64,000 nt of DNA from Roridomyces roridus (GCA_029378245.1 JARKIF010000029.1:558001-622000); one strand, 5' to 3'. Counted from the stretch's first letter, positions 10,280 through 22,628 are shown. Numbers and translations: made by a program. Notes: generated by a model not told the origin, from the sequence alone.

Positions 10280-11512
10280 CTACTCAGAATTCTTCTTCTG
10301 CTTCGCCACCGACTGCACCACCTTACGCATCCTGACATGCATCCACATCTCATCCTTCTCGATCTTGTTCCACTCCCCATCCCCATCTGGCGGCAAATCC
10401 TGATTCCAGAATCTAACGACCGAGCGCGGGAAATTCAACACACAGGACGGGTATATATCAATTGCCATCCGGGGAAAGCAACGAATTGCTCATTCATTCC
10501 TACTCGCCTAACTCCTCCATCGGACAATACCCTCTCGCATTTGGCGTGGCATTGCGCTCGTAGCGAAACTTGAATTCCGAATGAATTTCGATCACGGGGT
10601 ACAACGAGGTTTCACTTTTCATGGCTTTGAGCGCTCCCTGAGTTTCATCCCCGTCGCCGAGTTGTATGTAGTCATTGAAAGTGTGTAATTAGAAGGGAAG
10701 CTATCTGTACCGTCGGTAAAATGGAGCTCCGATCATTCACTTCACTGAATGTGGTCGAACCTGACACCGCAAATACAAGGTCCGGTCGGTGGGCAGATAC
10801 ACGCGCTGAATACGAGTATGAGCTATTTTCGCGGGGCTGAAGGGAAGGAACGGAATGGTCATACATCCAATTTTGCTGCTGCTGTGGAACAGGCCATTGC
10901 GGCTGCTGGTTAAAAGACATTTGTTGGTTGTACATTGCAGCCATGCCCGCATCCCCCGTATGAAATGCCCATTGATGACTAGGAGGCGTTCCCTGGAACA
11001 CTGCATTTTCAGGGCTAGTGTATACGCCCATTGGCATGCTCTCGCTATAGTGAGATGTGTTTTGTGCACCGTGCGAGGAAGTCGTGCTCCGATTTGCATG
11101 GTAGTCGTTCGCAGGAGGGACCCAGCGTGGCGTGGAAGTGGAATTGATCTTGGGCTGCCCAGATGATCTAGAGTGCGCGTTTCTACCGCCGACGGCCGCG
11201 CCATGATCATTACTGGCGCCGGATGTCGGCGGCGTCGATGGGCTCGTAGCTTGCGGGGGTGGTTGAAAACCAGGACTCAGTTCAAACTCGCATCGAATTC
11301 CCTTTTTCGCACATCGCGCGCAGGGTTTCGACCAGTCGTTCTCGGATGTGGCCTCGCACTGTGGAGAAAACTCAGGGTCAGAATGTTGAATCATTCAATT
11401 ACCGCAGCTACCTCACCTTGACCTTACGTTTTCTACACCCCATGCATGCAGAGAACGCCCTACGGCTCCTGGTAATCGGTACCGTGGGCAGGGAGGATGA
11501 GGAGGAAGACAT
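10280..11512 (-). CDS. Zn2Cys6 transcription factor, 327 aa, four exons, intact
   Basis: Exons on the minus strand: 11512-11417, 11358-10711, 10637-10531 and 10412-10280. The lengths sum to 984 nt, exactly 328 codons, and every intron has GT..AG ends (58, 73 and 118 nt). The first intron splits the zinc cluster. The spliced motif is ACMGCRKRKVK then CEATSENDWSKPCARCAKK, i.e. C-x2-C-x6-C-x11-C-x2-C-x6-C with all six Cys present. A low-complexity Pro/Ser/Gln region follows (MSFNQQPQW, QQQQNW) and the C-terminus is basic and charged (DGDGEWNKIEKDEMW ... SVAKQKKNSE). No middle-homology domain is present, so this is a short DNA-binding regulator. It is convergent with the broken transcription factor; their ends meet at about 10260-10280. 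Target genes are unknown. Confidence 0.75.
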
Positions 11513-12388
11513 GGAATGAATTGCATTGCTTTGAACTCGATTGATGCTATTTTATATGAGAGCTCAGCCAGTTGTCGTAAATCTCAGCGCGCGGCCATTT
11601 GTAAGGCGCATACATATGAGACCACCCACCAATGGGAATGAAACAACCCAGATGCTCATTGCCTTCAGTTCGGGGCGCTGTGAATTGAATGGACGCTACG
11701 ATGACGATGAGGCATGCCGACGATAGTCTCGTGGCGCCGGCAAAGAAGACCACCGATCAAGATATATTCTATTCGACCCCGGACCCACGATTGTCGGGGA
11801 ACGCCTATGTAGTTCCGAAGCGTGGCAAAAAAGACGGTGCTCGAATGGTGCATCTGAGGTCTCAAACGCTGGCGTTCACTCCCTTGATGATTCACCTGAT
11901 GCCTATATTTCAGCTCCCCGTAGATCTCCGTGGACAGCTTTATCAAGAATGTCGTGCAACTCGGAAGGGCTACGAGCAGGAGCTTCTTGAGTCGTCATAT
12001 TCGCTGACCAGTGAGCGGCGTTCCAGTTACGTTGGAATGGTGCGTCAGTAAGGTTGTTCGGCGGAAGTACAATGACTACGTGCCAATTACTCGAAAAATC
12101 CGTATCTGACCGTGCCATCACTCTCAGGCTGTTCTGAATTCACTTTCGTTGACACGCAATCGAAACATCATGCTTCTATTGAATGGGGCGTTGCCGTCCC
12201 AAGACGCCGTATTCCCAAGCTTCCGCAGTTCGATGGAAGTTGTTTCAGTTGCTATCACCGGCGTCCACGACTTTCAGGGTTGAACAACAGCAAATCCTTT
12301 CCTTGTAGCTGAGTCACATTCGGCTGGCTTGAAAAAAAAATTAAGTGAACTACCAAGACTCCCAGAGTCGTGCCAGTTGAACTGCAAG
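11513..12388. other. Intergenic stretch, nothing recognised
   Basis: Contains the 5' flank of the intact Zn2Cys6 gene and the 3' flank of P2. Short open frames exist on both strands (for example 11689-12051 plus) but show no family resemblance, signal peptide or conserved motif, and they overlap frames on the other strand. Confidence 0.35.
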
Positions 12389-14184
12389 TTAGAGAATTGA
12401 TCCCCGCCCTCCTTCAGAGTACATCGGCGGCTGCCGGCCAGTGGTAGGAATCGAAACTCCCGATGCCCCATCGTCCCTCAGCAAAGTTGGCAGGGTCAGC
12501 GTCATCTGCGTCTGACTCTCCAGCTCGCGTATCCTTGCTTCTTGAGCGGCGATTCGCTCTCGTAGCCGCCCCGCCGGATCGGCGGAGAGATCCGGGGGTG
12601 ACTCAGATACAGGTTCGAAATCAACCTCCGCAGGGCCGGTGGGGCGGACGAGAGATTTGAACGGATGGAAAGGGTGAACAATGGGAGGCACCAGCGGCGA
12701 GTTGAATTTGCCGTGACCGTAGCCAGCTGGGATGTTGGAACGAAAGACGGAATATGGTCGTATGGTGCCCTGGGATTCGGGCCCGCCGGGAGTGATGTTG
12801 GTATCATATTCTTGGCGAGAAGAGTCGGACGTATCAAGGTGTTGTAGAGAACCCGCGGCAATTGGACTGTGACTCCGCCGACAGTATCGGCATAGGAGTA
12901 AAGTCAGAGAGAGCAGGAGTACGGATCCTACGGCAATTCCGATGATGGCTGCCGTAGGAAGCGCCCGGTGTTGAGACCCGGAGGTTGACGCTGGTGCGGG
13001 GAGTGACGACGACGCGGCAGTGGAAGTAGAAGAAGAACTGAATTCCGGCGATGCCGTGGATCGTACCGAGCTCATGCTCGACCGTGAAGAACCGGGTGTC
13101 GTGGACGAAGACTGAGCGAGCGCTACGGCTGTTGCTGAAGCCGAACTGGGTGATTGATCCGCGGTGGTTGGAGACTCGGAGTCGGCGAAGCTGACAGCCT
13201 TTTGCGCGTCGAATGTCACGGGCTGGAGGACTAATCAAAAGGCAGGATTACTCCGAACAAAGTGGAAACGAACCGTAGGTGTCGCTGAAGCCATCAAAAT
13301 GACCCAGGTCGGAAGTGCGGAAATTGCTGTGGAAGGTCAGTCGAGGGCATGGTTGACTTGAGGAAACTCACCAGGGATTGTGGTCGGGAGGCTAGGCATG
13401 CGGGACGGTTCGAGTCCGCAATTAAACTCTTGAGCGTAGGAACTCCAGCTGCGAGTACTGTTACATCAAGAATTCGAATGAAACTGATTGACGTACTTCA
13501 ATGGTTGGTCGTTGCCGCAGACATTGCAAGCAGAGAACATGAAGTAGTCGATGGTGGTACATGTACACTGTATTGATTCAAGTGTGCCGAGCTCGAAACA
13601 GAAATCTTCCACTTCGCAGGGTCCGTTTCCAGCGGGGTTGTTGAACTAAAGAGGGTCTCTGAGCATGATTAGAAAGGTTAAGACCAAAAGCAGCGGAATG
13701 TGGGAGCTAGTATATACCACGGGGCAAATTCCAGTCGTGCGGGCCTGAATCGTCCTCCAACCTCCTGGAGTCGGAATCTGAAGTCCTCGCTCAGTCATGC
13801 GTAAAGGCCAGTTGCAAGCTCGCAGCGTCCGGGCGTTCTTTGGATTCTACAGCTGTGAGGGAGTCGGAAAGGTGAAGGGAGTAGAGCTCCTCTTACCTCG
13901 GAGTCCACAGAAAGCTGGATGAGAGAGTGGCTCTCTACGATAGAGGGAGGGAAGGAAGAGAAGAGACAAGACGCCTGGGACCAAGCGCCACCGTCAACGT
14001 CAAATCTCGGAAGCAGAAAGACTGCCAGTCCAAAATTGCGATCCATGGGAAGAACATCTCGCCGGGAAGCATGAGGTATCGAGTCGTAGCCTGTGACGAA
14101 TGCCACTTCAGACACGTACAAGGTCCAACATGATTTGAGAACACAGAGCAAATGCAAGGCTCGAGGTTTTCCAAAAGCAGACAA
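12389..14184 (-). CDS. Single-pass membrane protein, paralog P2
   Basis: Reading downward: a probable signal-bearing exon near 14060-13990 (MDRNFGLAVFLLP ... GGAWSQ; start not fixed); an exon with FNNPAGNGPCEVEDFC and the motif CTCTTIDYFMFSACNVC (about 13640-13500); an exon with SWSSYAQEFNC; an exon at 13326-13274 (ISALPTWVILMASATPT); a 50 nt intron; and the last exon 13223-12389. This encodes PVTFDAQKAVS, a Ser/Thr-rich stalk of about 60 residues, a membrane span (AAIIGIAVGSVLLLSLTLLL), a Cys/Arg/His stop-transfer, a coiled coil (LRERIAAQEARIRELESQ) and a PPMY motif near the end. The intron after ATPT is at the same place in all four paralogs. Adjacent and parallel to P3, so a tandem duplication is likely. 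Surface sensing or wall attachment is a guess from topology. Confidence 0.7.
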
Positions 14185-14667
14185 CAGTCCTTCGGAACAA
14201 GAGTGAGACCAACACGAGACATTGGACTGTTGGACAGATGGTCGCGCTCAAAGATTAGAGAGCATCATCCGAGCCGCTCGGAACCCCGGGTTCTGCTGGA
14301 GATGGAGTCGGCGAGAGGGGGAGAGACAGGGCAGGAGCCAGGTAGCAATGAGTCGTTTCCGACTTTCAGCGGATTCGGGGTCAGCGCGTCAGGGGCACGC
14401 ATTCGAGCCACGGTGTGTCGCAGACTCCAGAGAGCTGACCAAGAGCTGACCGATGGGAAAAGACAAGGCTGTGTGTTGCGGCTGTGCACTCGGCTAACCG
14501 ATACATCACTCGGCTTAGACTCGGCTTGTGGGTTGAAGCCTGAAGGTTGAGCTGACAATGAGCAGCGGTAAAATCTAAATCCACAGTTGATTCTCTGATT
14601 CCCCCAGAGTTCCATTTGAAGTCCAATTTAAAGCACTCCTTGAAAGCACTCCCAACCCAAGGGCCAA

Positions 14668-16260
14668 TTATAACTCTGTCCGCATCCCCTCTTCATACCC
14701 CGGCGGCGGTTCATCCGAAAGCCCAAGCGCCCATGCAGAATTCATCTGCGCTTCCAACTCCCGAATGCGCGCCTCCTGCATCGCGTTCTGTTCGCGCAGG
14801 CGTGATACCGCCTCGGTATCTGATCTGGGCCTCGTACCCATTCGCACGAGAGATCTGAGCCGCGTGGCCCTCCCAGAGGGAGGCCGTTGTTGATTCTGAA
14901 TATACGCAATCTTCTCCTGCGCGGCCTGCAACTCGTGTCGTAGGTATTCACGACGAGCCTTGGTAAGTGCCTCCACGCCGTCGCCGGGCTCGTTGTTCGA
15001 ATCGCCGACTATCGCCGTCATCTCGGGATAAAGAACGGAGTATGGGCGGGCGATGTGCATGCTGGAATTCTCATCGGGGAATTCTTCCAAGGGAAAGGGT
15101 CGGTCTGTGCTGTCAACGCTGAATCCAATCGACCGGCGTCTCCGTCGGCAGTGTCTGCGAAGGAGGAGAGCAACCGCGGAGAAAATGAAGACGATCCCCA
15201 CGGCTATTCCAACGATGACTCCCGTTCGTATGGTGTGTTTACTGGGGGGAGTATTGGTAGATGTCTGGGTGTCGCTGGTTGTCGATGAAGAAGTGTCGGT
15301 GATTGTAGATTTGGTGAATGAGGAAGAACTTCCCGGTGGCGCAGCACTGGCAAGGCTGGACGCTGAAGCAGTGTGGGTGACTGTGGATTTTGAGTCTGAC
15401 AGCAGTGTAGACAACGTTCCAGGAGGTGCAACACTGGACGCTGGAGTCGGGAAGGGTCCTGCGGCGGAAATGGAGGAACCCAAGCTGCTGGCAGCTTGTG
15501 CATCAAATGTCGTGGGCTGCCCGGAGCTACAGCTCAGATTACTTGATCAAGCGAAACCACGCACCGAAGGGGTGGCAGACGCCATCGAAATTACCCAGGA
15601 TGGTAAGAAATCCTCGTTCGCTAAAAGGACACAGTGCATTGATAAAGTGCAAAGGTTTGATTCATCGCAAACTCACGGTAAGGTGATGGGTTCGCTCTAG
15701 ACGAGATCAGCATTTCAGGCAGACCCCTATTGACGAACTTGAAACTCACGGAGTTGCGTTCACCCCGCAGTGTGTTTGATTTGCAAAGTCGGTCCAGCTG
15801 TTTGATCTTCAATGAATCTCGACATAGGGAATGTTCTGAGGCGAGTCCACCTTAATGTCGCCATACCCAGACAGCTGCTACATGCAGCGGACAAAAAGTA
15901 AGAAGCACTGCTGCACAGACATGATTCCGTCAGGGAGTCGATACAGATATCAATATCGCAGGGTCCTTGGTTAAAAGAATTGTCGAACTGCCACATTGTG
16001 CAAACATTAGTATCCGGCACAGACGGAATGCATGGAACATACGATTGAGCAGTCTTGTCGTCCATGGTCAGACATGTACATCGGTGATATTCAGCCCGTC
16101 GTGGATATGTCAAGAGTATGAATTGTCGCAGACTAGGAAATCTGAGATAGTAGAGGATTTGCCCGAATCGACGAGAGGGCACGAAGGTGGGGAGGAAGAA
16201 GGGACTACCGTGGCACTGCAGCCAGATGGGAGATGGTATCGTTGCATGGGAGAATAGCAT
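14668..16260 (-). CDS. Single-pass membrane protein, paralog P3
   Basis: An ectodomain exon (about 16040-15850) has FNQGPCDIDICI and the family motif CLCSSASYFLSAACSSC. A small exon lies near 15740-15680. A further exon ends PSWVISMASATPS, followed by a short intron with a GTGCGT donor and GGGCAG acceptor, then PTTFDAQAASSLG. The last exon ends at 14668 and holds a Ser/Thr stalk, a membrane span (TGVIVGIAVGIVFIFSAVALL), a basic RRHCRRRRR anchor, a coiled coil (RLREQNAMQEARIRELEAQM) and SDEPPPGYEEGMRTEL. The PPGY motif is four to five residues after an acidic pair, a typical WW-domain ligand context. The first exon was not fixed. Parallel to and 0.5 kb upstream of P2. Confidence 0.7.
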
Positions 16261-17724
16261 TTATAGCATTCATCACGCGGGATTGTATCGCTCTGTGGCG
16301 TCTTCTTCGTTGGGCCTGCCATTTTGCCGCAGCCCGGCGGATGACTCGGAGACGCAAAATAGGATTGCGGTTTGCAAAGGAGCGTTGCAACCACGTTCTG
16401 GTGACGAAAAGCACTTCTGGCAGGTTCCAAAGACCTCACGGGTACGAGCGATATTCGGAGTCGAGCGGGAGTAGAGCTGGGGATGGAGATGGACAGATCG
16501 GTACGCGCTCGTCAGAATCTGACAAGATTCGAGGATCCAGAGTAACGAACAGTAGTATTCAGACGACCGTCAGACCGGCGACGGTAGGAGACAGAGTTGA
16601 CTCGGAGACAGGCCGGAGAAGGGTGCAGGGCTGGAGCTCAGCGCTCAGGGATCAAATGATAATTCGAAGCGACGCCTGCCGGCCAAGCGGCAAACCTCAG
16701 CCGAGCATCAATTGATCGCGCCGAGTGATCGGACAGAAATTAAGCATCCGAGAATGAACACAAGCCACGACGCACCATAATCATACACGAACCGCGTCTC
16801 GTGCTCACTCCCATTCGGCTCGATGAACTCCACATGTCGTGCATGAGATGGTCAACCTACCTCGACAACCCTCCACGAGTCGTTCCGTATTTCATGTACC
16901 AGAACACCATGCTTCAGCGTATCCGGAGACCCATCATGTCCGGATGTCCGCCCTTCAAACCACCCTTCATAAGCGGGATTCAAAACGACTTGCACTGGTG
17001 CGTTGGAGGTGCGAGCGGTGAGTTTCAGCTGGGCGTCGGCCTCGAAGGCCGGGAATGCAAGGCCGATGCGGCCGTTTGAGGTGCATGCCTTTGTTTGGAA
17101 TGTTCCGTTGGAAGTGAGGAGGGAGATTCTCGCGTCGAGGGCGCTGTGTGTAGTTGAGAAATGGCACAGAGGACGAAAACATGCATACACTTGTTGCTGG
17201 TGTGCATGTAGAGCTCTGTATGCTTGCCGTCGTCGTTCGTGAGCCCGACATCGACATCAATAGGAGCGTTTGATCTCTCGAGGGAGAGGGTGCTCGACGA
17301 GTTGTACGTCCCGGAAATCGGGGCGTTGCTCGTCCTGACTTTCAGGTTTTGTGAAACGATTGACTGCTCGTGAATTCATTATAACAAAGAATGCAAGACG
17401 CGTTGGAATAGCACGGACCTCAGCTTGGATAGCTCCGTTGGACGTGCGAAGAGTTGCATGAACTGCGGAGAGAGACTGTCAAATGTTCAATATTCAAGGA
17501 TGATACCATGCAAAGAAACTAACCTTGACTCGAACAGGCGAATTGGTCGTCGTGAGCGATACTTCATCGAACACAATCGTGTTCCCGAGCTCCCCGATAT
17601 TGAGATGAAAGTGGGGAAGGTCCACGGTTAGGCCTTGAACATGGATGGGCACGCCCGTCTCGGGGAGGACGAGCCTGATTTTGAGATGCGTCCGATTCCA
17701 TGGCCACCTCCATCCCCGGGTCTA

Positions 17725-19281
17725 CACTGACTCGGAAAAAGTAATGGATCACCAAATCTTGAAAATTGGATGCAGTGTCAAGCCCGATGGAGGGACATTG
17801 GAAACTGGTTGTGGGGTGTAGTAGGAGCACTAGGAGGGCTATTATCAGCAGGTACAAATCGGAGTCCGAAATCGGCTTTGTTCGGCTTCGGTGGCGTGTC
17901 AAACGCGAACATGTGATCCATTTGTTATTCTGCATTTGGTTGACCCACGCTATTTGGCGTGAAACACTGCAACGACTGGCCCAAATGAGCTAAGATGTTG
18001 TACAACTCCTCTTCACTATCCCATCTTCCATCTGTGACCCAAAGCAGTGAACTTCCGGCCTGCTCAGGGACTCAGAAACATCAAATGAAGAAATCAGTAA
18101 AATAATCCTCCCGTGTGTCCAGGACCACTTACCTCTATGGTATAACTTGTCAGTGGGAGCTCATGGATGCCAGAAAAGCTTAGTTGTCCTAAAAAAGTGG
18201 AAATTCAATGTGCAGAGTCCTCCATTCAATTTTCATTGCCAAGCCGAACATTGGGTTGAAAGTTCAGCACTTGTTCTCAGGTGTCGTGAGTGTCAATGCC
18301 ATACAGAAACTGACCAGGATGAAGCCCAGGATACTCTACTCCATTAATCCAATCTCCCAGGTACAGGAACAGAGCTACATATATGCCCCGACACCAGACA
18401 GTGTTGTTTTTCAGGATTGATCTGTGGCCGGATTTTCCCATAGGGTCAACCATCACACCATCGAGTCTGTGCATCTTCTAGGCATCTCATAGGATCCCAA
18501 AGCGCACAACTGATCAATCAAGACCCAGAAATATGGCTTACAGGGGCTGTTGGGAGGCTCCTTGCTCAGGCTGTATATACAGATCATGCAAAAATCAACA
18601 TCAGGCAACCACCCACCATGCACGTCTGCATGAGTTGCCTTTCTTACACTCTAGGTGTAATTCAGTGACCCGCATCAACTGTTTTCAGCCGGATTTTCAC
18701 ACCGTGCAAGGCCCTATTTCAAGATCAAGGCCACCAAAGGGCCGTGGCCGAACGGTGGTTGAAGTTCTTTGACCCTGATAGGGTGTGAGGTGGTCACAGT
18801 CACCTTGCCTGTGTAATTGGGGCACTCCTTAGTATTGGGAGAGTTGCCTTATACATGCTTAAGACCTCTCATTAAAGACTACTGACGGGCCATGGGCACC
18901 TTTGCCGGATTAGTGGTCACAACTTCATTGACCAAGGGCTTCACAACCAGCCCACTTGAGAGCGGATTTTTGGGCCCACTCAACAGACATCAAATCATCA
19001 TCCAATCCAATTTCCAGTTGCACCTGCCCCATTGAGTCCAGGTAAAAGATAAAACACACGGATTTGACAGAAACCAGATTTTGAAATGGATCACTTTCAT
19101 TTTTGTGATTGCTCTGCTACAGCAAGGAGAGGGTCAGGCGACTCAATATTTTACAGGTATATACTAGACCCTGTAAGCTTCCTTCGGAGACCTTAACATT
19201 GCCCAGAAGTGATGTGGCTGTGAAGCAATGCATCAAACAATTTCGAACCACGCGTGATCCATTACTTTTTCCGAGTCAGTG
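17725..19281. mobile_element. Element E2: 1,557 bp inverted relative of element A, inside an intron
   Basis: TIRs begin CACTGACTCGGAAAAAG at 17725 and end at 19281, flanked by TA (17723-17724 and 19282-19283). The body matches element A in inverted orientation but lacks both nested elements, so it supplies their empty sites. It sits in the intron 17722-19331 of the DUF7330-type gene. Without it the intron is about 51 nt, with a GTGCGT donor and TATGTAG acceptor. The acceptor TAG is rebuilt from the TA duplication plus the original G. No transposase frame seen. Confidence 0.85.
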
Positions 19282-19597
19282 TACATATGTATGTCAAGTC
19301 GTCGTTCGGCCGAGAGAGCAGATTCACGCACGAAGATGCCAACACCGACCTCCCCTGCCCGCCCAGTGATACCACACGCCCTCACATCCCCATCCCGGGA
19401 CCCACCAACGGACATGATACTCACCGTCGCCGTCCCATTCAGCGCCGGCGACGACGTCACTTCAAGGCTCCCCGCCAGCCCGCGTTTCCCGTAAGTGCCA
19501 ACGAGCAGGATGCTATTACGCTCCAGCGAAAGATCAAAGGGCGTGCCTGTCCACTGTCCAATGCGGGGGGCGCGAGATGTCGGCGATAGCCCATGCG

Positions 19598-21026
19598 TAC
19601 GGTTGCCGATAAGTTCACGCTTTGATTTCTTCGCACGATTTCTGAAAGTCATTTTCTTCAATGGTCCCCATACCACTGTGCCCCTCCGTTACGCGTTCCT
19701 GTGACCCGTTCAACTCTCCTGGTGCCTCCTACGGCTCTTACAACGCTGAATCCGGGCCTCGACTGCTTCAAGACCCGTTCTGACGTATTCAAGGCTACAG
19801 CGAACTCCAAACCCGCTCCAGGGCTGGCTAGGCTCGATGGTATGGCCGTTGTTCTATTAGGAGCACAGGCGCGTAGTCTGTGTTGCGCTTTTGCGTTTAC
19901 AGCATTCAATATGTACTGTAGGAGCCCGTTCGTTTGGAAAGGTACAATGTGTGCGCTACCAGCATTCCCACCTGCCCTGAAGACACCCTGGATTGCCGTG
20001 GCAGCTACAGAGTAGTGGATACAACATCCACGGCACAAGGCCTCCTCCGTGCAGACTCCCGATGTGGTTCACCACTTAGCCGAGCTGCCTCACGTCCCTC
20101 GGCTTCCCGTCTGCACCATCGAGACTATGTCCCGCCGGACTTGACTTTCATGTCAGTCAACGTTTCGTAAGGCGGCGACAACCGCTTTGACCTCTTCCTC
20201 TCGGAGGTGCCCACCAACGAAATGCCCGTTCAGATGCCCGCCTTCTGCGCCGCGACAGCGCCCTCGCCCAGCTCCAACTCGCTGGCTTCGACCTCTCCAG
20301 GTTCGACCTGGGCCGTCCTCACTACGGTGGTGGTCGTCACACGTGTCCTCAAACGGAAGACGGGCATTGCATGGTCCAAGCGGGTCTGATATCTGCAGGT
20401 CCTGAAGCAGTTGCACTGCCCGGCAGTTTTTCGTCGTCGCATGAGTGCAGAGTGGGGCCACAGTTTACCGACCCTCGCAGTCTACCCGCTGTCCCACGGC
20501 GAGTAGAGGCGTATTGGTGCCAGTGTTCGCGCGCTGGCGCTGTGGCGCCACCCCGTCACCTCCGTCTTCGCCTGCTCTCCGCCTCTGAATAGAGCATGTC
20601 CCGCGGTCTGCCTGTGTTGCCCTTCGCTAGCCAATTGGTCTCGTTCATCGCGGAGGAAAATATGTAGACTAGACTTCACCTACCGATATAATGAATGCAA
20701 TTTGTTTTTGTGTCGCGGCGTTGAGGCCTCTACACGAAGGAACAGTCCGTCGGGAGCCGGCAAGCATAAGTATGGAAGCATCGAGAACAAATAAGAGTGC
20801 AGAAATGGATACAGGGCCGCGGCGCGCCCCGTCAAGTTGCGGATATTACTCGTTTCGCCCGCAAATCATGTCGGGAACAGTGCGTACAAGCTGTAGGAGC
20901 TTCAGGAAGGGCCAGAAGGCCGTAGACGGGTATATTGAAGTGGGAGAGTGGTTCAGGAAACAAGTAAAAAGTGGCTTTCAGAAATCGTGCGAAGAAATCA
21001 AAGCGTGAACTTATCGGCAACCGTAC
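19598..21026. mobile_element. Element E3: 1.43 kb TIR element in an exon of the DUF7330-type gene
   Basis: Near-perfect inverted termini of about 51 bp begin TACGGTTGCCGATAAGTTCA. CCATGCG is duplicated on both sides (19591-19597 and 21027-21033), extendable to 8 bp if the terminal T is counted as target. The duplication length fits hAT- or KDZ-type elements. The interior (19680-20650) has no recognisable transposase; short coding-like stretches there may be captured gene pieces but could not be named. The host reading frame breaks after GDAW at the left junction. Confidence 0.8.
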
Positions 21027-21942
21027 CATGCGTCACCGGTGACGCACTGGTTGATCGTCAGGCCGGAGGGAGCGCCCCAGCGGTGCCCACCGAAAATCTT
21101 CCCTCCGTGATGAGAGTCATGATGCGGAAATCGAGGGAAAGAGGCGCACCCCGCGGACGTAGTAGTGGAAGATCGGATGGAGGAGGGCGTACAAACCGAC
21201 AGCTACGAAGAAGGCGAGGAGGAAACGACGGAGAGTTGAGCGTCGCGGTGTCGGAGGTGGCACGAGAGGGATCGCTTGATATGACGTCGGTCCTGGCTGG
21301 TAGAGGTAGGTGTATTGCGCTGGCGCTGTTGCTGGCAACGGCGGCGGAGGCGAGTCCTTTCTCATGACGGGGGAATGGGACAATGTGGGGACTTTTTTTT
21401 ACACGGAGCAATCCGTGATCCGTGTGAGGCAGAGTCAATGCCGCTGTCCGGATGCTTATATGCGAATCACTTGAGAGGGTCTCGTCCAAGTCTCCAAGAG
21501 GTGGCAAATCAGTTGATCCGTGACATACTGTGGATAACTCCGGTTGGTTGTGATTTGATGGGAAAAACACAAACCGCGACCAGAATCGCGAAAAGACATG
21601 GGGGTGAGTGCCAAATTGAAATGAATAGGTTCAGACCGGGGTGGGGAGCACCCAGTAGGCATAAGTGACGCTCGGAGACTGAGGAAGGCTGTTGCTGAGG
21701 GACGGAGCTAACGGCAAGGGGTGATCACCGGAAGAAGCCGAGACCCAGCCTCATAGGGAGGGTAGGGTCCGAGGCCTCTTAATCAAGTTTTCTGACATGT
21801 GTGCAGAACCTCACAAAAATGCTTTTGAGAGGGTGGAAGAATTTTTTTGATTTTTGATGGGTAAATTGATGCCAACAGTGGCCGGTCAAGGCACTTCTGG
21901 AGTGGATTTAGGTCTGATTTCGGATGCGGATGACCGCAGAAG

Positions 21943-22374
21943 TAGTGTTGCCGCGAGGTGAAGGTACCTCGGAGTTGAGGTCACCTCACCTCCGACAGAT
22001 TCCCATAAATGGCGCCTTGAGGTCGCATCACCTCGGTCACCTCAAGCTACCTCCGAGCTGATGTACCTGAAGGGGAAACAACAAGCAGCCGACATTTACC
22101 GATGTGTCGTCCCGACTCCAGTCTTCTGCTTCAACTGCCCTCCTGAATGCCTACTGCTCTTACTCCGTTGAATTTTTTATGCATTCTGTGATAAAAAGAC
22201 ATTCTTGTTACAATGGAGTATTTTTTGGCACAAGCCGACACGGTCTGAGGGGCATTTCCTTTTCTAGCCACCACCTCCGAGGTAACTCAAGGTGAACTCA
22301 TCAGAACTCAAGGTGGGCCGAGGTTGACAGCTGATCACCTCAAGGTACCTCCACCTCACCTCCCGGCAACACTA
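21943..22374. mobile_element. hAT-like MITE, 432 bp, AGGTGA/TCACCT word array
   Basis: Termini are TAGTGTTGCCGCGAGGTGA and, inverted, TAGTGTTGCCGGGAGGTGA. The 8 bp flanks CGCAGAAG and GGCAGAAG agree at 7 of 8 positions. Both ends are dense in AGGTGA, ACCTC and GGTACCT words. TAG...CTA ends with an 8 bp duplication are hAT hallmarks; there is no coding capacity. Confidence 0.8.
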
Positions 22375-22610
22375 GGCAGAAGAATGAAAATCTGCCATCT
22401 GGTAGCCAGCCGGGCAGCCGAGTGACCAAATTCTTGATGCGGAAGTCGTGATTGATGGCATCAATCACGTGAATTCCCAAATGGGGCTCGGCTAAGACGG
22501 AGGGTGGGGGTCCAAGGGTCTTAATCCAGTTTTCCGACCCTGTGTAGAATTATTTAAGGACGCTCACCCCTTGGCTAACGGACTTCACGGAGGTACATCT
22601 CGTTTAGGAA

Positions 22611-22628
22611 GGGGGGGGGGGGGGGGGG
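22611..22628. repeat. Eighteen-base G homopolymer
   Basis: Uninterrupted G run inside the composite element. Such runs are slippage-prone and their exact length in an assembly is unreliable. Confidence 0.9.

Larger units (their letters stand above)
16708..21383 (-). pseudogene. DUF7330-type membrane protein gene interrupted by two transposable elements
   Basis: The start is at 21383 or 21365 (MRKDSPPPPLPATAPAQYTY), with a Pro-rich N-terminus and a membrane span (LRRFLLAFFVAVGLYALLHP). The next exon gives FGGHRWGAPSGLTINQCVTGDAW and is then cut by element E3. Beyond E3 the gene resumes with IGQWTGTPFDLSLERNSILL and GRAGEVGVGIF, then an intron that now contains element E2, then TRGWRWPWNRTHLKIRLVLP, TVDLPHFHLNIGELGNTIVF and, after further short introns, SALDARISLLTSNGTFQTKA and APVQVVLNPAYEGWF; the C-terminus is about 16708 (GASWLVFILG). 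The repetitive beta-rich pattern matches fungal proteins annotated with DUF7330; their function is not known. Even after removal of E3 a one-base frame change near a C6 run (about 19566) remains, so I call it a pseudogene, though an annotation or sequencing error at that run is possible. Confidence 0.65.

Noticed and set aside
10211..10573. Extension of the broken regulator to 10573
   Set aside because: The last part is antisense to well-supported exons of the convergent Zn2Cys6 gene; the four-exon model of that gene closes exactly in frame.
19680..20650. Named gene inside element E3
   Set aside because: Coding-like pieces (for example CPEDTLDCRGSY) are too short and shift frame; no family could be defended.
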